DNA of 64,000 nt from Magicicada septendecula. Taxonomy: Eukaryota > Arthropoda > Insecta > Hemiptera > Cicadidae. The DNA is taken from the NCBI GenBank assembly GCA_034769895.1, contig CM068370.1, positions 46,304,344 through 46,368,343 on the forward strand. The letters are read 5' to 3'. Numbering within the stretch: the stretch's first letter is position 1; every line of letters begins with the position of its first letter. The notes below the pieces were generated by a model that saw only the letters and a program-made list of their open reading frames with translations, searched no databases and was not told the DNA's origin. Position numbers and translations under genes: made by a program. Positions 11,727-23,243 of the stretch are shown piece after piece.

Positions 11727-13426
11727 ATCTTTGCAGAGTTTTTGGGAAGTTAGTAAATTCTTACCAGTTTTTCAATTTCGTACAGTTACGCCTAAATGAA
11801 TATTATGACATAAAAAACATGTAAAGTTGACATATAAACCTTATGAAATATTGTAATTATTTAGTATATACCTAATTTAGAAATAAATAAATGTTCAAAC
11901 TTGTAAAAACAAATATTCATTGGCCTATATATCTCAATACTTGCTCAGATACATCATTGTAACTTTCAACACACGATTCCCGCAAATCAGATTTTTCATG
12001 TTTTTCAATATTCAAATTGATATTACTCAAAAACTACTTATGGTATAAGGTTCAAATTCTTACCAAGTCTTCTTGGTTGTATTATCTAAATAATTAGGTA
12101 GAATTATTAATGTAACGTTATTAGGAACTAAGATAAATATTTTTTTTACAGAACAAAAATTTTATTTCAAAAAAATTAAAAATAACTATCTGTATAAAAT
12201 TCACATAACAAGCTACAGTTATAATTCTACCTAAATTTTTAGAGGATATCCTTACCTACAAAATGGAAGTTTGTTCATAAACATCCAATAGAGAGAACTT
12301 GAGTTATATCAAATTTTATATATTACATAATTTTGTTCAAAAAAAAATTCTGGCCGTATATATACATGACATAACATTTTTTTTATCTACATTTATGGTC
12401 ATTTATATACCTAGAAAATATATAAAAAAAGTTTGAAATGCCCATCATTAATACTAAGGAAGTTAGCATTTTCAGTGCCGTATCCCCTTAATCCAGATTG
12501 ATTTTATTTTTTCGGAACAATGTCTGCTGTTGATGTTGGAACTTATGTACTTCGGTGTGATATTGTAGTGAAGGCATCTTTTGTTATACTTGATGTTCTG
12601 CGATGCCTTAATCAATTTTAATTTGATGTTTTTAAATTTATAGACAATACGTGCCTGACTGGCTTCTAGATACATTTTGTTTTAATTGTCTCCAAGTCAC
12701 GTTACTAATATTTAGAATTAATAGGCTTTCTTATTCCTTCTTTCCAGCATTTTCTTCCTCTATTAGCCCCCATTCTGATATTTATACTGGAATTCTCTCA
12801 TCATTCATTTGATTGGCATGTCAATACCAAACCTATTGTGACTGGTTTAATAATGATCCTTTATATTTCTCAAAAGTATGTTTGAATATAATTTACTGTT
12901 TTACAATTTCATTTGTTACTCTGTCTCGTTAGGATATTTAGGGAAACGGAGTGTACACTTTCATTGCTTCTGCTTCCTTAATATATTTTTCGGATGTGTT
13001 CAATATATTATTCCAATATAATACACCAATATAAAGATAAATAAGAGGTAACTAGACATAGACATTCCCATATTAAAGATATTTAATTCTCTATTAAGAT
13101 TCTCATATAAGATTAATTTGTGTTCTATATATTGGTATACAGTTCTACATACCAGATTCCATATTACATAGTTTGTAAATGGACTCTGTAAAATTCTTTT
13201 GAGATAAACTCCTCTCTTATGCTTTTCTTTTAGTATATCAACACATTTCACTTATTCGTCGGTAGTAAAGTAACAATAAGGTTATAATTTCATGAAATAA
13301 TTGGTTGTGTTCCAGATACTCAAAATTTTAATATATATCTACAGGTTAAAGATGGTTAACCTGAGTAGATAATATTAATGGCTGTAAATAGTTTTATATA
13401 CATATTTTGCCATCATTCATGATACA
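11727..13426. other. AT-rich stretch with a short inverted repeat
   Basis: No gene is recognised. At about 12091-12106 and 12219-12234, aattaggtagaattat is mirrored by ataattctacctaa, giving a ~15-bp stem with ~110 bp between. A small palindrome accaagtcttcttggt lies near 12062. Neither has terminal repeats nor an identifiable function. Confidence 0.5.
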
Positions 13427-13428
13427 TA

Positions 13429-14332
13429 CGAGGTGTGGCTAGAAAAAAAACACTGGACTGTTTTTTTTTTACGGCGGAATGGCAAGTGCGTCACAGACGA
13501 CTGTTGCCTGGCAGTGTCACATGTTACCCCCTCCACCATCTACTCGAGTTTCAGCACAGTGCATTGCTTAGTTCGGCCATAGCCTTCGCTAGAAGTGGTT
13601 CGTGCAGTTACGCTTTGCCAAAAAAATGCTAAGCGTTCCCAAGGAACAGCGTGTTAATGTGAAATTCCTTTTCAAACTTGGGAAATCCGCAACGGAACTT
13701 ATTTAATGTCGCAACAAATGTACGGTGATGAGCGTTTGTCGCGTACACAAGTTTTCATGGCAAACTTGAAAGCACGGATGAGCAAATCGAAATTTAAAGC
13801 AATTATGATTGTTTTTTTTTGACATCAGAGGGGTTGTGCACGTTGATTGGGTACCCGAAGGTCAGACAGTCAACCAACAATACTACAAAAGTGTCCTAAC
13901 TACGTGAGCGTGTACGGAAGAAGACCTGATTTATGGAAAAACCAGACATGGCTTCTTCACCAGGACAATGCCCTGGCCCATAACGCAGTGTCTGTCAAGA
14001 TGTTTTTGGCCAAGCACGGAATCACTGTCTTGGAACACCCACCCTATTCACTTGATCTCGGCCCGTGTGACTTCTTTATATTTCCTAAAGTCAAGTCAGC
14101 TCTAAAAGGAACCAGATTTGAAACTATAGATGCAGTAAAAGCAAAGGCGGCGGAGGTCATGAAAAGGCTTTCAGAAGATGACTTGAAGCACTGCTTTGAA
14201 CAGTGGAAAATTCGTATGGAACGGTGTAGGGATCAGAAAGGGGAGTACATTGAAGGTGATAAAATCAAAATTGTAAAAGATGATAAATAAAAAGTTTTAA
14301 AACACCAATCCGGTTTTTTTCTAGCCACCTCA
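13429..14332 (+). mobile_element. mariner element, internally deleted
   Basis: Terminal inverted repeats are visible: cgaggtgtggctagaaaaaa on the left, and a right end reading ttttttctagccacctca. TA dinucleotides at 13427-13428 and 14333-14334 are the expected target duplication. The element is 904 bp against about 1.3 kb for complete mariners, so roughly 400 bp has been lost from the coding middle. Confidence 0.9.
13626..14290 (+). pseudogene. mariner transposase (DD34D), broken
   Basis: The N-terminus reads MLSVPKEQRVNVKFLFKLGK from 13626 and soon hits stops and frameshifts. After a deletion the reading resumes as FFDIRGVVHVDWVPEGQTVN near 13810, shifts frame again, and ends in the open frame 13847-14290. 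The second catalytic Asp (HQDNALAH) and the third (LGPCDFF) are 35 positions apart, which is the DD34D spacing of mariner. The region expected to hold the first catalytic Asp is deleted. The C-terminus (CFEQWKIRMERC) is normal for the family. Confidence 0.88.
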
Positions 14333-14334
14333 TA

Positions 14335-14925
14335 TAACATAATCTTAAATTGTAGCTAGCTGTTAACAAACCTTTCCACTTTCTGCACACAAGGGGTTTG
14401 AAGAACACAAATTATGCATTTTTTTATTATTTGTATGTAAAAAGCATATTTATTATAGTTTAGTCCAAATATTATTAATAAGAATGAGAATACTTTTTTT
14501 GCACAATGCACCCATTTACCCCTAGACCTGCCAATCCATTTACTAGAGGACAGAAAAGATACAGGTATAATAGAACAATTTATCTCTATATGTGGTATAT
14601 CACAGTTAGAAATATTAACTCTGAGAGATTTTTGAGTCACTTATAGAGTAATAACTGTAACAAGAAAAATTGGATTGTGAAGACCAGTTTATGTAATTCA
14701 TGTATTCAATGAAGCGGTGGGTAAAAAAAAGATGAGTCAGACAATTTCACTTTTTACTACAGTGTGAAATTACCTTGTGGCAATAAAGCAACAGAGGCTC
14801 CCTATATAGAGGTTGACAACATAAAATTCATCTATCATTCAGAATACATGCACCTGTGTCACCACCTATATATATATATATTTTTCAATCACTTTCTGCT
14901 ACAGTCCGTTTCTTGATGTATATAA
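14335..14925. other. Unassigned stretch
   Basis: A 94-codon minus-strand frame at 14356-14640 is open but its product (SKWIGRSRGKWVHCAK near the middle) was not recognised. No terminal repeats are seen. Confidence 0.35.
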
Positions 14926-14970
14926 TACTATAATACTTATAACTATTTTACCTCAAGATGTATTTTTTCT

Positions 14971-15015
14971 TTAGGGACATGTTTCGGGAGATCCTGTTCT
15001 CCCATCTTCAACCTT
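14971..15015 (-). ncRNA. Degenerate hammerhead-like motif (PLE family 4, left copy)
   Basis: On the minus strand UUGAAGA is followed by a 5-bp stem GGGAG/CUCCC, then GAAA, a palindromic CAUG and UC. The first core base is U instead of C, which should impair catalysis. Only about 3 bp of stem I can form. Confidence 0.5.
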
Positions 15016-15149
15016 CGCCATCTTGCTTCTGGTGCAGTATTTGTGTGTTGGCTTCTGGATGTTATTATGGTTGGATTTATATATGTTTGGTTTTTTGTAT
15101 GCATTTAGGTGTTCAAAATAACGTTTTTTCAGCTGTTTTTTTGTTTGTC

Positions 15150-15643
15150 CTATATATGAATGCCAAGATTGCAATAAATGTTATATAGGACAAACAAAAA
15201 AACAGCTGAAAAAACGTTATTTTGAACACCTAAATGCATACAAAAAACCAAACATATATAAATCCAATTTAGCCACACATGCAATAAACACAGGACATGA
15301 ATTCCCAGACATAACCAATGTAACACTAATAAAACATATACCACACAAAGGCACCATAATGAACATTTGGGAAAATTTACAGATTTACAAACATAAAACA
15401 CAAAACAAATTAATACCAGAACAAATACAAATCAATACAAAACATGACACAATATTCAAAGCACTCAACATCAAAAATACAAAAACAGATACCACAACCA
15501 CACACAATAATGCAACATTGAAGGACCAAAGACCAACAAACTACCATAATAACATCCAGAAGCCAACACACAAATACTGCACCAGAAGCAAGATGGCGAA
15601 GGTTGAAGATGGGAGAACAGGATCTCCCGAAACATGTCCCTAA
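15150..15643 (+). pseudogene. PLE GIY-YIG endonuclease fragment
   Basis: Reading through the inverted-repeat centre gives YECQDCNKCYIGQTKKQLKKR, then EHLNAYKK and LATHAINTGHEF. The CxxC pair before CYIGQT, the Arg and the EH pair are the GIY-YIG core of PLE endonucleases. A long hydrophilic tail rich in Lys, Thr and Asn leads to the stop at 15641-15643. The reverse transcriptase part is missing, so this is the 3' end of a 5'-truncated copy. Confidence 0.8.
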
Positions 15644-15644
15644 A
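15599..15644 (+). ncRNA. Degenerate hammerhead-like motif (PLE family 4, right copy)
   Basis: Mirror of the 14971-15015 motif. It shares the same C-to-U change in the core, so the change predates the inversion. Stem II (GGGAG/CUCCC) is intact. Confidence 0.5.
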
Positions 15645-15686
15645 GAAAAAATACATCTTGAGGTAAAATAGTTATAAGTATTATAG

Positions 15687-15690
<4 letters not shown>

Positions 15691-15724
<34 letters not shown>
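15691..15724. repeat. (AT)n microsatellite
   Basis: Uninterrupted AT run adjacent to the right end of the PLE fragment. Confidence 0.9.
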
Positions 15725-15726
<2 letters not shown>

Positions 15727-15879
15727 AGGTTTTGGACATATTGCATAGCTGGGCAGTTTTAAACCAATATTCATGGGTAATCTGCTAAGTCCATGAAGGA
15801 TACTATTAACAAAAAACAGTGTGATTTTTGGTTGAAAGTAGAGTAAGATTGATCTCCACTTTCATAATATCCACTTCAC

Positions 15880-16440
15880 AATCCAATAATCAACTCATTT
15901 GGCCATCCATGACAGGAAACTCCTCTGAACTCCCTCAACAGACTTACTACAGTAATCACGGATCCTGTTCCAGATAACACAAGCATATTTGCATATTCTG
16001 AGTGACTCCTTAGAAGTGATTGCAAAGAGTGACACAGAATACCGTACTCTTGAAATACCTTCCAATCCATTTGATAAGGCCAAGATTCCTTCTGGCCTTG
16101 GAGACAACACTGTCAGTGTGCTGAAAGAAGAGCAACTTTGAGGCCATAAGAATCCCAAGATCTGCACAAAATCTTTTCTTTGTATAGTCATGTCATTGAT
16201 CGTATAAGCAATATATGATGCGTTAGTCTATTGAGTGTTTGTGATAATTATTGTTTCCTTATAATTAAGAGGCATACAATTCCTGTATGTTCACTTGCAA
16301 CCATATCTGTGTGCTCCTGAAAAGCAACGTAGTCATCTATCCTCCTTGCTGTTAATTGAAAGCACAATCTGTATGCCATCCACAAATATTTGTATGTCAG
16401 ACTAATAATTATAATAATAAACAAACACTTGGCAAACAAA
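15880..16440 (-). pseudogene. LINE reverse-transcriptase relic (Jockey/CR1-like)
   Basis: Minus-strand translations in shifting frames give DLGILMASKLLFFQHTDSVV, then KARRNLGLIKWIGRYFK, then EYANMLVLSGTG / KYACVIWNRIRD. This is the region after the catalytic YxDD box in non-LTR reverse transcriptases (DLGV-x-LD-x-K-L-x-F-x-x-H and LEYAS-x-VWNP). Upstream (16250-16440) a weaker match to the preceding QL-x-L-x-x-W segment is present. Multiple frameshifts make it dead. The clade is inferred only from these motifs. Confidence 0.7.
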
Positions 16441-16800
16441 TGGGTATGGTGGTTGGCTACTAAGCTAGAGATCCTAGACTTGGTTGGGTCCCAGGCAATA
16501 TCATCTTTTACTCATGATATTTCAATTATATTTGTATAATTTTTAAAGAAATACTACAACCGATACATTCTTTGTGATTATATGAAAAGTATTGCGACAA
16601 CACAAATTATTAATTTATTGGCGCATAGGATATGATAGTATGTGTATTTCAAATTACAAGTCTATATTGGAGGGTTTAAGATTATTTATTGTACAAACAC
16701 AAGTTATAGTTTATATGGTATATTTGAAATGTACAGAATGTAATGTTTGATATAGAGTCTTTCTTTTAAAATGTTAAATAATGTTCATACGCAAGACGTG
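16441..16800. other. AT-rich stretch, nothing recognised
   Basis: No ORF, repeat or terminal structure was seen on either strand. Confidence 0.5.
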
Positions 16801-16917
16801 ATACGTTACATAAGAAGACTCCCACGATGATGTTGTTGAAGAGAAGGGCCGGTCATTGCGGTATAGATGGTTCGTCAGGTGTGGCTTACAAATGACAGAC
16901 GTTTCACCAGAAACGTT

Positions 16918-17027
16918 TACAGCTGGGCTGGCGTCCTGTAACAGCTGGCCTGGTCCTATAACAGCTGGGCTGGTGTCCTATAACAGCTGGGCTGATGTCC
17001 TACAACAGCTGGGCTGATGTCCTGCAA
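16918..17027. repeat. ~26-bp minisatellite
   Basis: Four to five copies of a unit based on acagctgggctgatgtccta, with single-base differences between units. Confidence 0.9.
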
Positions 17028-17434
17028 TTCCCACGATGAATCCGACCCTTCACACACACAACGGTACTACGGATTTTATTACTCGCAAAACTTGTATAGA
17101 GTTTAAGACCAAGTAATACCTCAGGTGACAGTGAGTTAATCTAATAACGGTATATTGAGCTTATACCTCTCCGGCTTCTTCAAGTGTTCTCGCGAATACG
17201 AAGGTCTACTGCGATCAGCAGACCACCCTATGAGGAAATCTTGCACTAGCACGGAAACGTCTTGATGGAACTATTGCGTAACAATTAATGATACTGTCAC
17301 TGCGGAAAAATCTCGCACAGTGATACAGTTACACTCACTTCTTACACACGTAATACTACAATATTAATATCGTGTGTAAAGATATAAAATCAATTGTTAT
17401 GCGACACACGCGTTACTATCCCCGAAAAGTCTTA

Positions 17435-17870
17435 ACAGATCCTTGCAAGCGGTAGAGTCTTGTACAAGGATTGTATGTACCGTTCGCGGTAGCAGCAGTG
17501 AAGAACTGCTTGTAATTTTTCGCACAATGCGTTAAAACACTGATGTGTGCAAATGTACTACACACACAGTTCTGAGTCTTCCCGTTTCACTAACGACGAA
17601 TAGTTTTTACAACACCTTGCAAGCGGTAGAATCTTGTACAAGGAGTGCACGTTCCGTTCGCGGTAGATGGCGTAGAAGAACTACCGTAATTATACGCGTA
17701 ATGCGTTTAAACACTACTGTATGCAGATGTACTACATACACAGTTCTGAGCCTTCCCGTTTCACTAACGACGAATAGTCTTTACAACACCTTGCAAGCGG
17801 TAGAATTCTTGTACAAGGAGTGCACGACCCGTTCGCGGTAGATGGCGTAGAAGAACTGCCTGTGTAACGA
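17435..17870. repeat. ~175-bp tandem repeat, about 2.5 units
   Basis: The string cttgcaagcggtag occurs near 17443, 17617 and 17792. Each is followed by a run ending in gttcgcggtag, and the first two by a cagttctgag block and cactaacgacgaatag. The surrounding sequence is more GC- and CpG-rich than the rest of the window. The open frame 17545-17841 simply reads across the repeat and is not taken as a gene. Confidence 0.85.
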
Positions 17871-18350
17871 CAGGCTTAAGAAAATTTCCAACCACCAGTC
17901 AGCATTCTATTGGTGGATGGAAGTCACATGGTAAGTATAAAGTGACCAAGCACTTTTCATGCAGTAGAGTGCATTTACTTTGAAACAGCATGCATAGCGG
18001 TAATCAGACTACTCGTATCTCATGCATGACTGCCTACATACTAATAATATACATGACCGTAAACAATAGTCCGACAGGTATAGGGATTGTAGCGATACAC
18101 ATGTCTCAGTTCAGCAAATGTCAAAACAACGATAATACTTCACGCACCGCCCGAGAAACGTTTCCCACTCGCGCACGCGCGCACATTTCCACTAACACAG
18201 TACATGAATAACCATAAATAATAATGCACAGTTTTTCTAAACTAAACCCTTAACCTTACTAAATACAATTGATAACAACCAAACTTAACCATCTACCAAT
18301 ATAATATGAATGTCCATTGTCTGTGTAATATATGAACTTGCCCCGCCTAT
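17871..18350. other. GC-richer unassigned stretch
   Basis: A TATAAA string lies at about 17936, but no downstream gene or LTR partner is visible in the window, so no promoter is called. A 73-codon plus frame at 17990-18211 has no recognisable product. Confidence 0.35.
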
Positions 18351-19560
18351 CATGATCCTGTGATTCGTTGCAGTATATATAATGAATTCATACAATTCAC
18401 CTTAAATTTTAAATGGTTAATAAACTAAATTTTATTTACTTAACAGTAAAAGAGTATATAGAAAATAGATCTCAATCAAAAATCTTTAGAAAACCAACCA
18501 TAAATAACTCATATCAACGTACAGACTGCCACTACAAAATTTCTCAAAAGTTATAGCACATAATCGTTCTATTCACAGACTAATCACAGTACCATTTGAG
18601 GCAATTGATTTTAAAAACGAGTAAAATACAATAAAAATACATAGCAAGAACCGATGGCTACATAAATTCAATCATACTCAAACTACTCGCTAAACAGCAA
18701 AACAGATATACAAGACTCCCCCCCCCCCCAATAGTCTAAGGCAAATGAGAATCAGTTCAGTATATCATAACACTGGTAGTAGTATCCTGCCAAAAACATC
18801 TAATTTTTTAAGAAAATGAATGTAATGATTTGCTTTCATTAAATCAGTAAAATATATAAAATATTTGTTTCGGAATGGCTTTTGAAGAAAATAACTGATG
18901 TTTAGAAGATAATATTCAATTACTGTAACTGTTTCTATATATGCCAGGGAGTGAGACCATTCATAACAAGACAAACAAACATATACAAAAAATAACCTTT
19001 AAAAAGATTAAATGACTAAATCCAGTTTTGGACAACAGTTGATGAACAAGAATCATTTGTAAGTATGAGCACAAAATATGATGAGAATCATATTTCTTAA
19101 GTACACAGATTTTATCAGAAATTTTAAACATATGCAAACATGAAATAAATATAGTTATTATAGGAGATTTCAAAATGTATAACACTTTACAACTAGTTTT
19201 TCATTATATTCAACTAGTTATTATTTATTAAATGATGAATTAAATTATGAATCTAGTTCAGTGCATAGCATGAATCATAGAAATGACATCACACATCAAG
19301 CACAAGCAATGATCTTAAGAAACCAGTTTTGCCTATCTAACGTTGTCACAGTATGTACTGGGTGCATCACATTATTATATCCATGCATTTTAAGTTTACA
19401 GACATTTTATTTTTCTTAGTACCAAACATTTGCTCATCTATAAATGAATATCCGTTGGGGCTCAAATTTCTCATCATACAGTGGACAAAATATTTAGTGT
19501 CAATAAGAATAAAATGGGTGTTGAATCTGACAGTGGTGATGCTGAGGTTTCATTAATATC
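18351..19560. other. AT-rich stretch, nothing recognised
   Basis: It holds a C homopolymer of about 11 bases near 18719. The short ORFs on both strands are low-complexity chance frames. Confidence 0.5.
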
Positions 19561-19571
19561 TGAATTAAATA

Positions 19572-19830
19572 AATATCACTATTACTTTAACGACTCGGAA
19601 CACTAGGTTTTTTATAAGTAAAAGCAAAAAGTTTTACCTTACAGCCTTAACCGGTTTTCTCCTTTAAAAGGCTTCTTCAGAGGCTGCCTCTGAAGAACCC
19701 TTTTAAAGGAGAAAACCGGTTAATGCTGTAAGGTAAAACTTTTTGCTTTTACTTATAAAAAACCTAGTGTTCCGAGTCGTAATAGTGATATTTAGTTAAG
19801 TAACGGACACGTCATGGACAACGAAATCCA
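19572..19830 (+). mobile_element. PLE foldback copy a (family 1)
   Basis: Two inverted ~100-bp arms meet at an almost loopless centre (cagaggctgcctctg). The outer ends read cgactcggaac on the left and gttccgagtcg on the right. Only the right end carries the ~40-bp tail (ttaagtaacggacacgtcat through acgaaatcca). An 11-bp target duplication tgaattaaata lies at 19561-19571 and 19831-19841. No protein is encoded; only the terminal pseudo-LTR parts remain. The one-sided tail and variable-length target duplications fit Penelope-like elements. Confidence 0.88.
19642..19686 (-). ncRNA. Hammerhead ribozyme motif, copy a
   Basis: Read on the minus strand: CAGCCU, core CUGAAGA, a stem-loop built on CCUUUUAAAGG, then GAAA, palindromic ACCGGU, UA at the expected cleavage position, and AGGCUG. 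CAGCCU pairs perfectly with AGGCUG (stem I). All invariant core bases are present. Confidence 0.78.
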
Positions 19831-19917
19831 TGAATTAAATAATTAAAGTCATGTTAATCCTATACAAGATAGGGAAAGTATTACAAGTAAAGTCACAGTA
19901 AAATAACTATAAATAAT

Positions 19918-20185
19918 GAAATATAATTATTTCACTACGACTCGGAACACAAAACTTTTTATGGGTAAAAACATAAAAGTTTTACCTTATAACCTGAACC
20001 GGTTTTCACTTTAAAAAGCTTCTTCAGAGGTTCAAAAAAAAGAAGCTTTTTTGAAGTGAAAACCGGTTCAGGTTATAAGGTAAAACTTTTATGTTTTTAC
20101 CCATAAAATGTTTTGTGTTCCGAGTCGTGAAATAATTATATTTAGTTAAGTAACGGACACGTCATGGACAACGAAATCCAAGAAC
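19918..20185 (+). mobile_element. PLE foldback copy b (family 1)
   Basis: Inverted arms of ~110 bp surround a short loop at about 20030-20045. The tail is at the right end only. The target duplication is ataaataat at 19909-19917 and 20186-20194. Arms carry the e-type sequence (accggttcaggtt) rather than the f-type. Confidence 0.85.
19991..20032 (-). ncRNA. Hammerhead ribozyme motif, copy b
   Basis: Minus strand: AACCU, CUGAAGA, stem II, GAAA, ACCGGU, UC, AGGUU. Stem I is 5 bp. The core is intact on this arm; the other arm lacks the CUGANGA box. Confidence 0.7.
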
Positions 20186-20194
20186 ATAAATAAT

Positions 20195-21151
20195 TAACAA
20201 ATAATTAAATTTTTCTTATTAATTCCATTTATAATTTAACTAATTTTTCACAGAACAGCATGAAAGTATTTATCAGATTTTTTTATTAAATAGGAAGCAA
20301 AAATAATTTATGAAAGGCACATATGCAAATTGTCACAGTTATAATACTGCCAGAATACCTAGGAATTGTATCAGACTGAATTTTGACATTTATACTGTTG
20401 GTCAATTTGTTTTCCTAGTGCAATTCTAAGTGAGAATAAGTAGAATTATTTAGAGAATGTAGGGTCTGACTGTTGTATACCTTTCATAGTCTCATGTAGG
20501 AGTTTGATTTCTCCAAATATGAACAAACATAATAAAGTACAAGATTAAATAACTGATTATATACAGTCAAATAGTACTGACTTGAGTGATGTATCAAACA
20601 AATGCCTAGTAGGCCTACACCCATTGACTTTATATAGATGTATTGTAGAATATGTATTTGTATGTTCTGATACTTGGAGCACATAACAATTTTTCTGCTT
20701 CCCCTAATACAAAGCTAATTCAAAAAGCATCATGAAAAACTCACACATCTAATGAAAATCTATTCATTGAAGTAAGTAAGCACCACTTCTGGTAACAGAT
20801 TTATGATAGTATAAAATATCTGTTTTGCAATTAGAAGAATAATATTCCTGAAAGTAATGAAGGATGTCTATTTACACTACTAAATTGCTTATATGTTAGA
20901 TAAAAACTGGTAATCTGTAACTTACAAAAAAATAAAGTAAAATAAAAATTTTGTATGTTATTGGAACTACAGAAATGTTGGCATTAGAAACAAATGTTCT
21001 TGTATAATGCTGCGTAGCTAGAATATATTTGTGTGTGTATATGAGTGAGTGTTTTAGTAGGGAAGGATTGCTAATATCATAAAAAGTTTTACATTTTTTA
21101 ATATACTATATATAATATAATATACTATATAATAATATACTAATATTAACT
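20195..21151. other. AT-rich stretch, nothing recognised
   Basis: Only short chance ORFs (for example 20484-20684 minus) are present. Confidence 0.5.
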
Positions 21152-21163
21152 CTTATTTATAAC

Positions 21164-21200
21164 TTTGTGTTCCGAGTCGTTAATATAATAGTGGTATTTA
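21164..21200 (+). mobile_element. PLE copy c, 37-bp end fragment
   Basis: Contains only the outer end of a family-1 arm (tttgtgttccgagtcgtt and ~19 more bases). It is flanked by a perfect 12-bp duplication cttatttataac at 21152-21163 and 21201-21212. It is therefore an insertion in its own right rather than an eroded longer copy. It lacks the ~40-bp tail. Confidence 0.75.
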
Positions 21201-21212
21201 CTTATTTATAAC

Positions 21213-22846
21213 ATTTTCAGTGACTGCTGTTGATACTGTCACTAGTTTTTAGCTGACATTATAACAGTCTGTAGTGATTTTAAACAAAAGTATTTAAAAT
21301 TAATTTCCAGGCATAAGAAGAAATTTATAATTTCTATGAATAGAAAGAATACAAATTTAAAATCATCTTGAGTTGGTACATTACTTGGGATAAATTCGGT
21401 TGTCAGTACCAATCTATTTTAAGTAAAAAATATGAATTATGCTTAATTTAGAATATAGCAGGCAAAATATTTATAAGTGAGGTATACATTGCTTTTACCA
21501 ACAGCTACACTGAAATTGAGTCGTCAGTAATAAGTGAGATCAATCACCAGCATTTAATAATATTCTGGCTACTGCATAACCAAGTGCCATAATGTTGCTG
21601 AACAACAGAACTGTGGCAACTATAGACTACAGAAACCAACTATAGACTACAAAATTACACTGAAGGTTAATGTAAACCGCCACAATTACAAAAATATCAA
21701 TCATTTGATATAATCTTTCCCTGCTCACAATGAACCAACTGACATCTATTGGTCTCTGATTCTAACAACTGTTACTGCCTCAAATGTTGACAGTAGTTTC
21801 TGCTATACTGCTATACAGAAATTCACATCTAGTTGTCACAATGAGCTCTTATGGCCATTGAATTTCTTACAGGCAGAGAGCATGCAGTGTTGCCAAGTAT
21901 AATATAAAGCCTTTACTACAGTGAAAACCAATGCTGTTTTTCCTTTCTCTCTTACTTAACACTAAGCTTCCCTCTATCACAAAAGTAAGCCTCACGCATC
22001 ATGTATGGATTCAAAGAGAAAATTCTATGGAATACAATAGTGCACATTCCAGTATTATAAAAAATTTACCGAATTCCATAGTACCCAATATTTTTTGTAA
22101 ATCTGGAAGAGTAAATTATATGTATTTCTTGAAAAAGTAGTTAGCAAGGATTTTTTCTTTTATTTTTTAGCCAGATATAAACTCACAGTAAGAAAGTTAT
22201 AGACAAAGAATTATATTTCATATTTTGTCTTTAGAACTTTTTGATCTCATTTCCTCATAATAACAAGGTGATTACAAAGTTAAAGTAATTTCTACCATCA
22301 CTTGTGTGTCTTACTGTCACCAGTGTTCTTCTGACACATTAAACCATTGTTAATATTAATTACAACTACACTCTGTAGAGCTTAGGTAAACAAACAAACC
22401 ATGTGTTGAATTCACTGTTTTATACTAGCCTGGGTAATGTTTTTTATACCTTTAATTGGATTTAATCATTTTAGTATTTAATTATTAATAACTGAGCATA
22501 CACTTGTGAGCAGTGAGGTACTCGAACTGCTAAATAACTGTGAGAAAGTCATCCTTATGTGGATGTTACTCTTTTTGTAAATATTTATTTTCGTTTAATA
22601 TTTTTTGTGTATAAATGACTTATGAAAAATATGTCTGCATGAGTTTGGTTGTGTAGTGCAATTAAATTACATTCTTTGACATTATGAATTTAAGGAGTTT
22701 GTACAATACTTATTACTAATCTGGTTTTATAAATCTATTATTTGGTGTAATTAATTATAGTGATTTTCATTGCATCTTGTCCATGTCATATACACAATAT
22801 ATAATTCTATTGCATATATGTTTATAAGCTTATTGTGTTTGTGTAC
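21213..22846. other. AT-rich stretch, nothing recognised
   Basis: No ORF with a recognisable product; the 69-codon plus frame at 21931-22140 is not supported by any motif. Confidence 0.5.
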
Positions 22847-22858
22847 CTGGTATCTTTA

Positions 22859-23066
22859 ATATTATTATATATAAAAAACTTTCACGAATGAACTTACTTT
22901 TGTTATCACTTTCACAAACGTTTCAAGGTGATGTGCCTCTTCCTCAGTGTGAGTAAATACTGAATGTCATTGTTACAGAATAACAATTCGGTGATGTGCC
23001 TCTTCCTCAGTGTGAGTAAATACTGAATGTCATTGTTACAGAATAACAATTCAATTTAATTGAGCA
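22859..23066 (-). mobile_element. PLE 3'-end fragment (family 3) with internal duplication
   Basis: Flanked by ctggtatcttta at 22847-22858 and 23067-23078, a likely target duplication. The fragment holds a hammerhead motif, and a ~62-bp block (22928-22989) is repeated in tandem at 22990-23051. No coding part remains. Confidence 0.65.
22912..22952 (-). ncRNA. Hammerhead ribozyme motif (PLE family 3)
   Basis: On the minus strand: UCACA, core CUGAGGA, stem II GAGG/CCUU around a 7-base loop, GAAA, CG, UU at the cleavage position, then UGUGA. UCACA pairs fully with UGUGA. All invariant core positions fit. Helix III is minimal (C-G), as known for PLE hammerheads. Confidence 0.75.
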
Positions 23067-23243
23067 CTGGTATCTTTATATTATTGTTTACACATTGCAT
23101 GTATTCACATAAAATCTTGAAATATACAACTTTTGTTTCAAGTATTAAACTGTACATTTGGTCTCATAGCAAATTTTGGCAATGTTGGAGCCTGTGATAT
23201 ACACTTTGTCACCCATATATATTAATTTTAATGTAGTCCCACT

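Larger units (their letters stand above)
14926..15690. mobile_element. Penelope-like element fragment, inverted copies (family 4)
   Basis: The left part (14926-15153) is the reverse complement of two separate blocks of the right part (15180-15267 and 15544-15688), so the two copies face away from each other around a 26-bp centre. The left copy lacks 15268-15543. The right copy encodes a GIY-YIG endonuclease piece. Each outer end carries a hammerhead-like core. The right end runs into an AT microsatellite, so the target duplication cannot be defined. Confidence 0.8.

Noticed and set aside
14958..15188. Cys/Phe-rich open frame at the PLE family 4 fragment
   Set aside because: Antisense to the inverted GIY-YIG copy; the same frame appears mirrored at 15471-15656.
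17936..17941. TATAAA as a promoter
   Set aside because: No gene or LTR boundary could be tied to it.
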